A stretch of 6,059 nt of DNA from Pseudomonadota bacterium (GTDB taxonomy: Bacteria > Pseudomonadota > Gammaproteobacteria > Xanthomonadales > Xanthomonadaceae), in contig JAEWOJ010000201.1 of assembly GCA_023399815.1 (NCBI GenBank), forward strand, positions 1 to 6,059, given 5' to 3'. Below are positions 1 through 4,207 of this stretch, piece by piece. Made by a program: the position numbers and the translations under genes. Within the stretch, counting starts at the first letter, position 1. Each line of letters opens with the position of its first letter. The notes under the pieces were generated by a model, which ran no database searches, was not told where the DNA came from, and saw only the letters and a list, made by a program, of their open reading frames with translations.

Positions 1-70
1 CCCCTAAACCGCTAGTGCTCTCCGCTTGTTTTTCCGTTTGTCAAAAGCCCGGTAGTGGGCGGCCGGATTC

Positions 71-79
71 TGTGGATAA
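71..79 (-). promoter_or_regulatory. Perfect DnaA-box sequence
   Basis: The plus strand reads TGTGGATAA, the exact reverse complement of the consensus DnaA box TTATCCACA. A single 9-mer can occur by chance, but it lies in a non-coding stretch directly before the hairpin cluster at 127-324 and ahead of the par operon, where a plasmid origin could be. No replication gene and no clear set of iterons is visible nearby, so the box alone does not prove an origin. An imperfect box (TTGTCCACA, one mismatch) lies at 3292-3300. Confidence 0.45.
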
Positions 80-126
80 CTCGGCTGCGCTGGCGCCGAT
101 TTCACGATGGGACCCCGCCTACCCTC

Positions 127-324
127 CTACATCCATGTAGTCGCCCCTCCGCTTCGCTCCGGCCTTTGCGTGGGCATCCATGCCCACGCTAAAAGGAGCG
201 GGCATCCTGCCCGCAACGGCCTATATCCCAGTTGCGGGGGCCTGCGGCCCCCCTGTCCTCCCTACGGCGCTTCGCGCCTCCGGTCGCAACTTCGACCCCC
301 CGGAGAGGGGCTATGCCCCTCTCC
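127..324. repeat. Cluster of about eight consecutive small hairpins
   Basis: Perfect inverted repeats with short loops follow one another: CTACAT/ATGTAG (127-140, loop CC); GCGTGGGCAT/ATGCCCACGC (168-189, loop CC); GCGGGCA/TGCCCGC (198-214, loop TCC); CCGCAAC/GTTGCGG (211-237, an alternative that competes with the previous one); GGGGGCC/GGCCCCC (236-252); GGCGC/GCGCC (266-278); GGTCG/CGACC (282-297); GGAGAGGGGC/GCCCCTCTCC (302-324, loop TAT). None has a T-run that would make it an ordinary terminator. The spacing suggests a structured RNA, a structured single-stranded DNA region or an origin-associated element. The reading frames that cross it have arginine/proline-rich translations and look like chance ORFs. 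Confidence 0.7.
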
Positions 325-441
325 CACCACCAGCGCGCCGAATCCTCCCGCAACCTGACAGACCACAGCTCTCGCGCTGGCGGCGGCTCCCTCTCCCCAA
401 AGCAGGTCAGCAGTGGGAGGGGTGGAAGGCGCTTGCATCGG

Positions 442-473
442 TTGTGCCATTGTGTCATTGTGCGATTGTGCAA
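442..473. repeat. Four tandem 8-bp repeats (TTGTGNNA), candidate operator or partition site
   Basis: Four head-to-tail octamers with no gap: TTGTGCCA, TTGTGTCA, TTGTGCGA, TTGTGCAA. The first five bases and the last are constant. They end about 17 bp before the likely start of the first gene of the par operon. Short direct-repeat arrays are typical binding sites of RHH partition regulators (for example the heptads bound by omega of pSM19035), and a small candidate RHH protein is encoded in this operon at 824-1072. A weak promoter-like pair (TTGCAT at 433-438, CATTGT at 456-461, 17-bp spacer) overlaps the array, so binding could repress the operon. Repeat structure is seen; the binding role is inferred. 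Confidence 0.65.
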
Positions 474-490
474 CCTGCCGAGGGATGAGG

Positions 491-820
491 ATGAGCATGA
501 AGCTGTGGTTGTGGTACGTGCCCGGCACCGAGGCGCAGATCGCCGAGGCCTGCCAGGCGGCCGAGGACGAGCTGCAGGCCCGGGATATCGCGATCGGGAC
601 GGCGTTCGCTGCGACGGTGGCGGCCAACGAGCTGGAGGATTCCGCTACCGATGCAGCATGGAGCGAATCGTCGGGCGCCGGCGGTACACCCTCCCCTGCC
701 CTGGTCGATGGACCTGCCGTGGCGGCGTGGTACGCGGCGGAGTTCGCCGCTTTCCAGAAGTTGTCGGAGCTGACTGGCGAATGGCCTTCCCAGGGTTCGC
801 TGATCGTGGTCGAGGGCTGA
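491..820 (+). CDS. Hypothetical acidic protein, first gene of the par operon
   Basis: I do not recognise this protein of about 109 residues. It begins MSMKLWLWYVPG and is rich in Ala and Glu, with few basic residues and no signal peptide or clear membrane segment. Alternative in-frame ATGs lie at 485 and 497, and the frame stays open upstream to 413. I chose 491 because GAGGG at 480-484 gives 6-base spacing, while 485 leaves no room for a ribosome binding site and the 413 start would read through the octamer repeats. Third codon positions are strongly G/C, as in the neighbours, which supports a real gene. Three bases separate its stop from the next start, so it is very likely co-transcribed with the partition genes. 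That position suggests a plasmid-maintenance or regulatory accessory role, but no function can be read from the sequence. Confidence 0.7.
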   Translation: MSMKLWLWYVPGTEAQIAEACQAAEDELQARDIAIGTAFAATVAANELEDSATDAAWSESSGAGGTPSPALVDGPAVAAWYAAEFAAFQKLSELTGEWPSQGSLIVVEG

Positions 821-823
821 CCG

Positions 824-1072
824 ATGGCTGCCGCCAAGAAAGCGAGCAAGGCACGAAAGGCACCGGCCACGAAGGCTCCGGTGAAGCGCGAGGCTTCCGT
901 CGGTGAAGCGAAGAACCGGCGCGCGGCATTGCGCATGACAGGCGCCGACTTCGATCGAATCCGCTACGAGATCCTTCCGAGCGAGAAGACCAGCTGGCAG
1001 GACATGCTGGAAACGGCGGTCAACTCCTGGCTGCGCGAGCGCGGCTATGACCCGCTGGAGAACGTCGAATGA
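824..1072 (+). CDS. Small basic-tailed protein, candidate ribbon-helix-helix DNA-binding regulator
   Basis: An 82-residue protein in two parts. Residues 1-35 are a Lys/Ala/Arg-rich, low-complexity tail of the kind that contacts DNA non-specifically. Residues about 36-75 (ALRMTGADFDRIRYEILPSE, then a helix ending VNSWLRERG) have the strand-helix-helix pattern of RHH proteins: a short hydrophobic strand, helix A, a turn at Ser/Glu/Lys/Thr and helix B. GAGGG at 812-816 is a good ribosome binding site, 7 bases before ATG. Its stop overlaps the parA start in an ATGA, so the two are translationally coupled. Small DNA binders beside parA often act as autorepressors or centromere-binding factors, and the octamer array at 442-473 is the obvious candidate target. 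RHH assignment is by pattern only; a short HTH protein or an unrelated basic protein is possible. Confidence 0.75.
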   Translation: MAAAKKASKARKAPATKAPVKREASVGEAKNRRAALRMTGADFDRIRYEILPSEKTSWQDMLETAVNSWLRERGYDPLENVE

Positions 1073-1824
1073 AGACCGTCGTCATCACCAACCAGAAGGG
1101 TGGCGTTGGAAAGACTACTCTATCCGTCCACCTGGCCCACTACGCAGCCGAGTCCGTGCCGCGGGTGCTGGTCATCGACTTGGATAGCCAAGGCCACACG
1201 TCGTACAGCCTCAGCGAGTTCGACTCGGGCACCAAGGCCAGCGACCTGTTCTCCGACAAGCCGTTCAAGCTCGCCAGCGAGGGTCGCAACATCACGCTCG
1301 TCGCCGCAGATCCGGGGCTGGATGTTGTTGCGAAGGAACCGACGTCGATCATCGGCCACTTGGTCAAGAACATGGAGCTGATCGCGGCCGAGTTCGATTT
1401 CTGCGTCATCGACACGGGGCCTGCGAAGGGCAACTTGCAGAACGGCGCCCTGGTCGTTGCCGGCTATGTCGTCTCGCCGGTAGACCTGGAGCAATACAGC
1501 ATCCTCGGGCTGGAAAAGCTGCTGGCCACCATCATGGGCATCCAGAAGCACTACAACCCGAAGCTGACCTTCCTCGGCATGCTGCCGAGCAAGTTCAACT
1601 CGCACTCGCCGGCGCAGAAGCAGGCGCTCATGGAGCTGGCCAAGGCCTACGGCAAGTTCATGCTGCGCGGCTCCGCCATCGTCCTGCGAACCAGCATCGG
1701 CGAGGCCGCGGCCGAGAAGAAGCCGGTGTGGAAGATGACGAAGACCTCGGCCAGGGAGGCGGGCAAGGAGTTCCGTGCGGTCCTGGCCGCGATCGAGGAG
1801 AAGATGGGAGGCTTCAATGATTGA
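1069..1824 (+). CDS. parA: ParA-family partition ATPase (IncC-like)
   Basis: A 251-residue Walker-type ATPase that would bind the nucleoid when loaded with ATP and move plasmid copies held by ParB. Residues 8-17 carry the deviant Walker A motif NQKGGVGKTT with the signature Lys10 and Lys15. A' follows at about 33-42 (VLVIDLDSQG), and Walker B at about 111-118 (FCVIDTGP). There is no N-terminal helix-turn-helix extension, so it belongs to the short type Ib ParAs, whose operons are usually regulated by another protein rather than by ParA. Length is close to that of IncP IncC2. GGAG at 1057-1060 precedes the ATG by 8 bases, and the start overlaps the previous stop. The 3' end overlaps parB by 8 bases. 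All key motifs are intact. Confidence 0.97.
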   Translation: MKTVVITNQKGGVGKTTLSVHLAHYAAESVPRVLVIDLDSQGHTSYSLSEFDSGTKASDLFSDKPFKLASEGRNITLVAADPGLDVVAKEPTSIIGHLVKNMELIAAEFDFCVIDTGPAKGNLQNGALVVAGYVVSPVDLEQYSILGLEKLLATIMGIQKHYNPKLTFLGMLPSKFNSHSPAQKQALMELAKAYGKFMLRGSAIVLRTSIGEAAAEKKPVWKMTKTSAREAGKEFRAVLAAIEEKMGGFND

Positions 1825-2914
1825 CTTTTCTCGCCTGGACAGCTTCAACGACGTGATCGAGGCGCCCGCCGACCGGGCTGGCGTTCGCGAGATTGCACTG
1901 GCGCTGATCGACCCTGATCCCGACCAGCCGCGCAAGAACTTCGACCCGACCAAGCTCGCCGAGCTGGCGCAGAGCATCAAGGTCTATGGCGTCATCCAGC
2001 CGGTTGTCGTCAAGACCGCAGGGTCGCGCTTCATGCTGGTCTCGGGCGAGCGCCGCTGGCGCGCCGCTGCCCTCGCCCAGCTCGAAACCATCCCGGTGGT
2101 GGTCCGCGATGACCTGTCGGTTCGCGCCCAGGTTGTCGAGAACCTGCAGCGAGACGACCTCACGCCCTTCGAGTTGTTCCGGGCAATCGCGGCCGAGCTG
2201 GATGGGGGCACCACGCAGAAGGAGCTGGCAGAGGCCTATGGCAAGAGCAAGCAGTGGATCTCCGACTACGCATCGGTCGCGAAGATGCCCCCTGCCCTGC
2301 AGGATGCCCTGCGCGACGGCCGCGCCAACGACATTTCCGCTCTCAACACCCTTTCCCGCCTGCACAAGCAGGCCCCGGAGCAGGTCGAGAAGCTGGCCAG
2401 CTCCGAGGCTCCTATCACCCGGCACCTGGTCAACCAGCTGGCCGATTCCCTGGCGCGCAAGGCGACCGGCGCCGATGACGCTGGCGGCGCCGCCGGCGCG
2501 GCACCGGGCAAAGCAGCCCCGAAGACCAAGCCGGAACCCAAGGCTTCCGGCGCGCAGGCAGGTGACGACGAGGAACAGGATGCCGGAGCAGGTGTTTCGC
2601 CTTCCTCCGGGGTTGCTGACAACGGCGAAGGGCTGGACGTAGGCGGCCGCGGCCCTGCCACGGTTTCAGGCTCCGACCAGGGCGGTGCCAAAGCGGGCGA
2701 CGACTACACCCCGCCGAAGGCCCTGCCGCAGGACCTGCCCGTCGGGATCAAGGTCGAGTACGACGGCGACACCTACTGGCTGCGCTACGACCGCCAGAAG
2801 GAGGAGGGTGGCCAACGCCTGGTCATGATTGCCACCGACGCAGGTCTGACCCTCTACGCTCCGATGGTTGACCTGGTGCTCGCAGCGATCTACCCACACC
2901 ACAAAGGGGACTAG
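1817..2914 (+). CDS. parB: ParB/KorB-like partition protein
   Basis: A 365-residue centromere-binding protein, the partner of ParA. The N-terminal ParB/Srx (CTPase-type) domain spans about residues 24-115, with DPDPDQPRKNF at 33-43, GERRWRAA at 77-84 and ENLQRDDLTPFE at 108-119. A helix-turn-helix lies at about 133-158 (TQKELAEAYGKSKQWISDY). Residues about 215-305 are a low-complexity Ala/Gly/Asp linker. The last 60 residues (from LPVGIKVEYDGDTYWLRYDR) look like a small beta-rich domain in the place where RP4 KorB has its SH3-like dimerization domain. Overall length is also close to KorB. Like KorB, it may double as a transcriptional regulator. The start at 1817 has GGGAGG at 1806-1811 at ideal spacing; an upstream ATG at 1775 would only add an Arg-rich stretch encoded inside parA. 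The parS site is not identified. Confidence 0.95.
   Translation: MIDFSRLDSFNDVIEAPADRAGVREIALALIDPDPDQPRKNFDPTKLAELAQSIKVYGVIQPVVVKTAGSRFMLVSGERRWRAAALAQLETIPVVVRDDLSVRAQVVENLQRDDLTPFELFRAIAAELDGGTTQKELAEAYGKSKQWISDYASVAKMPPALQDALRDGRANDISALNTLSRLHKQAPEQVEKLASSEAPITRHLVNQLADSLARKATGADDAGGAAGAAPGKAAPKTKPEPKASGAQAGDDEEQDAGAGVSPSSGVADNGEGLDVGGRGPATVSGSDQGGAKAGDDYTPPKALPQDLPVGIKVEYDGDTYWLRYDRQKEEGGQRLVMIATDAGLTLYAPMVDLVLAAIYPHHKGD
2904..2910 (+). promoter_or_regulatory. Ribosome binding site of the 54-residue membrane protein
   Basis: AAGGGGA lies 6 bases before the ATG at 2917 and overlaps the last codons of parB. This strong site is the main reason for calling the short downstream frame a gene. 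Confidence 0.6.
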
Positions 2915-2916
2915 CC

Positions 2917-3081
2917 ATGCTTCCGATCGTTGCTTTGGCCATCGTGGCGTTCGTGTTGTTGCTTCTCGCGGCTCGTCAGTACGGCCGTGACAGGCTTGGC
3001 TTGGCCCTGCTGCTGGGTTTTGTCGCGCTCCTGCCCCTCGGCTATGGCATCGAGCTGCTTAGGGTCTACGCCGCCGCCTGA
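2917..3081 (+). CDS. Small two-helix membrane protein (54 residues), unknown function
   Basis: A short frame 2 bases after the parB stop encodes 54 residues. Residues 2-19 (LPIVALAIVAFVLLLLAA) form a first hydrophobic helix, a charged loop RQYGRDR follows at 20-26, and residues 27-42 form a second hydrophobic stretch before GIELLRVYAAA. The Arg-rich loop suggests a cytoplasmic hairpin loop with both ends outside. The strong ribosome binding site at 2904-2910 and tight linkage to parB support translation as the last gene of the operon. I recognise no family. Tiny hydrophobic proteins on plasmids can be toxin-like, conjugation-related or entry-exclusion-like, but nothing here decides between these. 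Confidence 0.65.
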   Translation: MLPIVALAIVAFVLLLLAARQYGRDRLGLALLLGFVALLPLGYGIELLRVYAAA

Positions 3082-3229
3082 CTCGGGCCGTAGGTGGGCC
3101 GCAGGCCCACGGTGACTAGCGACTGGAAGGAGCGTGCTCCACCCGCGCCGACGTCGCCAGAGAGCCGGCGGCATTGGGACCACCGACCAGGTTCCCGGTT
3201 GCCTCACCCTCCCCCTGCTGACCCGCTTT

Positions 3230-3259
3230 AAGGCCCGCCTCTGGCGGGCCTTTGCTTTT
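3230..3259 (+). terminator. Rho-independent terminator
   Basis: A perfect 10-bp stem AAGGCCCGCC/GGCGGGCCTT with a TCT loop is followed by the T-rich tail TGCTTTT. It lies about 150 bases after the 54-residue membrane protein gene and would end the par operon transcript. The left arm is preceded by TTT, so weak termination from the other strand is also possible. Confidence 0.85.
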
Positions 3260-3290
3260 GCGGCCCGGAGTCGAGCAAGGCAGTCCACGC

Positions 3291-3373
3291 TTTGTCCACA
3301 GCCGGCGCGCAGCGCCGCCCGGTCCGTAGGGGATGCCCCTTGCATCCCCAGGACCGGGGAAGCTGTGGGCAAA
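3291..3373. repeat. 83-nt long interrupted hairpin beside oriT
   Basis: The outer arms TTTGTCCACAGC (3291-3302) and GCTGTGGGCAAA (3362-3373) pair at 11 of 12 positions. Nested inside are CCCGGTCC/GGACCGGG (3318-3325 with 3351-3358) and GGGGATG/CATCCCC (3329-3335 with 3343-3349) closing a 7-nt loop. The structure has no T-run and crosses no convincing gene. It lies about 230 nt beyond the predicted nick on the strand that would be transferred first. A single-stranded initiation or promoter hairpin, a structured RNA or part of a replication origin are the main options. The left arm contains a near DnaA box (TTGTCCACA). Confidence 0.6.
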
Positions 3374-3500
3374 GGGTGGGCTGCCGGTCCGCAGGATGCC
3401 GGTTTTCAGAACCGAGGCCGCGTCCTTGGGCTTTGGTTTCGTCGCCCATGCCTCGCGCCGCGCACCTTCCGGAGCCGACGCCGCATCCGGCGCCGCGGCC

Positions 3501-3518
3501 CTTCCAGCACGCTGGACT
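3501..3518. promoter_or_regulatory. Palindromic operator-like site, copy 1
   Basis: CTTCCAGCACGCTGGACT matches the 18-bp palindrome at 3559-3576 except for the first two bases and one central base. The core CCAGC-NN-GCTGG is intact. It lies 58 bp (centre to centre) upstream of copy 2 and upstream of oriT and the mob operon. Confidence 0.55.
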
Positions 3519-3537
3519 CGAAAGCGCCCTGGCTCTG

Positions 3538-3556
3538 AAAAGCCCGCCGCAGGCGG
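3538..3556 (-). terminator. Possible weak minus-strand terminator
   Basis: On the minus strand a 5-bp stem CCGCC/GGCGG with loop TGC is followed by GCTTTTC. The stem is short. It would stop minus-strand transcription before the par side, but no minus-strand gene ends here, so this may be a chance structure. Confidence 0.25.
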
Positions 3557-3558
3557 AA

Positions 3559-3576
3559 AGTCCAGCATGCTGGACT
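3559..3576. promoter_or_regulatory. Perfect 18-bp palindrome, operator-like site, copy 2
   Basis: AGTCCAGCATGCTGGACT is identical to its own reverse complement. It directly abuts the oriT inverted repeat that starts at 3578. A nearly identical site sits 30 bp upstream of the gntR start (5688-5705). The likely reader is the GntR-type repressor; ParB is the alternative. Confidence 0.65.
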
Positions 3577-3577
3577 A

Positions 3578-3669
3578 GTTTGGGGAGGAGGAGGACTATT
3601 GCAGGATAGGCTTGCCGCCAGTCGGATTTAACGCTACGCTGAAACCCGACTCCCTCCTCCTCCCCAAAC
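3578..3669 (-). other. oriT: Predicted origin of transfer (oriT), P-type nick site
   Basis: The minus strand at 3610-3601 reads CCTATCCTGC, matching the IncP/RP4 nick consensus (YATCCTG, cut after G). The predicted nick is between 3602 and 3601 on the minus strand. Just 5' of it on that strand is an imperfect inverted repeat (AGTCGGATTT 3620-3629 with AAACCCGACT 3642-3651, 9 of 10 paired, 12-nt loop), in the position of the accessory-protein (TraJ) site of RP4. Both are enclosed by a perfect 17-bp inverted repeat (GTTTGGGGAGGAGGAGG at 3578-3594, complement at 3653-3669). The element lies directly upstream of a MobC-like gene and a MOBP-type relaxase, as expected. Transfer would carry the par side in first and the mob genes last. 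Confidence 0.8.
3612..3640 (+). promoter_or_regulatory. Candidate promoter of the mob operon within oriT
   Basis: TTGCCG at 3612-3617 and TACGCT at 3635-3640 are 17 bp apart, a fair but imperfect sigma-70 match. The -10 and the spacer lie in the inner inverted repeat of oriT, so binding of the MobC-like protein there would repress its own operon, as known for many relaxosome accessory proteins. Predicted from sequence only. Confidence 0.35.
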
Positions 3670-3676
3670 CGCGCCC

Positions 3677-4207
3677 GTGACCGTTGCCAAGCCGCTGATC
3701 GCCGCCAAGGTGGAGCCGAACGTCAAGGCGGCGTTCGCGGACCTGGCACGCCGTTCCGGGCGCTCCGAGTCCGACCTGCTGCGCGACATCCTCGCGAAGG
3801 TCCTGGGTGGCAACCCCTCGCCCGCTCCCATGCAGGCGGGCTTCAAGAACGGGACCGGCAAGTTCGTCGTCCGCCTGCGCGCAGACGAGCTGGCGGCCGT
3901 TGGCCCGCTCGCGAAAGCCGACAGCCGATCCATCCCGGCATGGATCGTCTCGCTGGTCCGGCGGGTCGCCCTGCAAGCGGTCCCCTTCAACGACAGCGAA
4001 CTGCAGTCGGTCAATCGGGCCATCGCCGCCCTTGGCCCGATCGGAAGGAACCTGAACGTGCTCGCCAAGCACTTCCACCAGACCGGCCGTGCCAGGCCCG
4101 ACGACCTGCCGGTTGCACAACTGACAGAAGCGGTCGCGCGCCTCCGCGCGGAGGTCATCGCCCTGGCCGAGCGCGCCAGTCGTCGTTACTCCGAGACGGA
4201 CGAATGA
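3677..4207 (+). CDS. mobC: MobC-like relaxosome accessory protein
   Basis: A 176-residue DNA-binding protein likely to recognise oriT and help load the relaxase. Residues 11-43 (KVEPNVKAAFADLARRSGRS, then ESDLLRDILAKVL) look like an RHH unit. A second strand-helix-helix pattern is seen at about 61-96 (GKFVVRLRADELAAVGPLAK onward). Residues about 105-165 resemble the MobC domain, including ELQSVNRAIAALGPIGRNLN, which follows the usual pattern of a helix ending in GxNLN. The start is GTG, and no Shine-Dalgarno is visible upstream because oriT's C-rich arm ends 7 bases before it; there is no better in-frame start. The stop overlaps the relaxase ATG as ATGA. The family call is good; the double RHH reading is by eye. 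Confidence 0.85.
   Translation: MTVAKPLIAAKVEPNVKAAFADLARRSGRSESDLLRDILAKVLGGNPSPAPMQAGFKNGTGKFVVRLRADELAAVGPLAKADSRSIPAWIVSLVRRVALQAVPFNDSELQSVNRAIAALGPIGRNLNVLAKHFHQTGRARPDDLPVAQLTEAVARLRAEVIALAERASRRYSETDE

Larger units (their letters stand above)
3082..3577. other. Non-coding intergenic region between par and mob modules
   Basis: No convincing gene is seen in this stretch; frames through it give Pro/Arg/Gly-rich translations and cross strong inverted repeats. It holds a GTGGGCC/GGCCCAC hairpin (3094-3110, loop GCA), a short palindrome GGAGCGTGCTCC (3129-3140), a terminator (3230-3259), the long hairpin at 3291-3373, a near direct repeat (CCGGTCCGTAGG at 3319 and CCGGTCCGCAGG at 3384, each followed by ATGCC), a small CGGTT/AACCG hairpin (3400-3414), and two regulatory-type palindromes (3501-3518, 3559-3576). 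Confidence 0.7.

Noticed and set aside
47..60. GCCC/GGGC stem with a T-run on the minus strand, possible terminator
   Set aside because: Only 4 paired bases with a 6-nt loop, too weak to call.
442..473. Octamer array considered as a CRISPR array
   Set aside because: Units are 8 bp and contiguous with no spacers; no cas genes.
1775..1816. Upstream start for ParB
   Set aside because: It adds 14 mostly Arg/Trp/Ser residues from within parA; 1817 has a strong ribosome binding site.
1120..1980. Long minus-strand open frame (286 codons) opposite parA
   Set aside because: It is antisense to an unmistakable ParA with intact motifs. Long antisense frames are common in GC-rich coding DNA, and its Arg/Leu/Gly-rich product resembles no protein.
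3129..3140. GGAGCGTGCTCC considered as a fourth copy of the operator palindrome
   Set aside because: It shares the AGCGTGCT core, but the flanking bases that are fixed in the other copies (CC/GG and GGACT) differ.
3116..3568. Minus-strand 150-codon frame in the par-mob intergenic region
   Set aside because: Its Pro/Ala/Gly/Arg-rich product crosses a terminator, a long hairpin and a palindrome; no ribosome binding site or family resemblance.
3940..4203. Upstream start for the relaxase that would add 88 residues
   Set aside because: The added part lies in another frame within mobC and is low-complexity; the ATG at 4204 overlapping the mobC stop is the expected coupled start.
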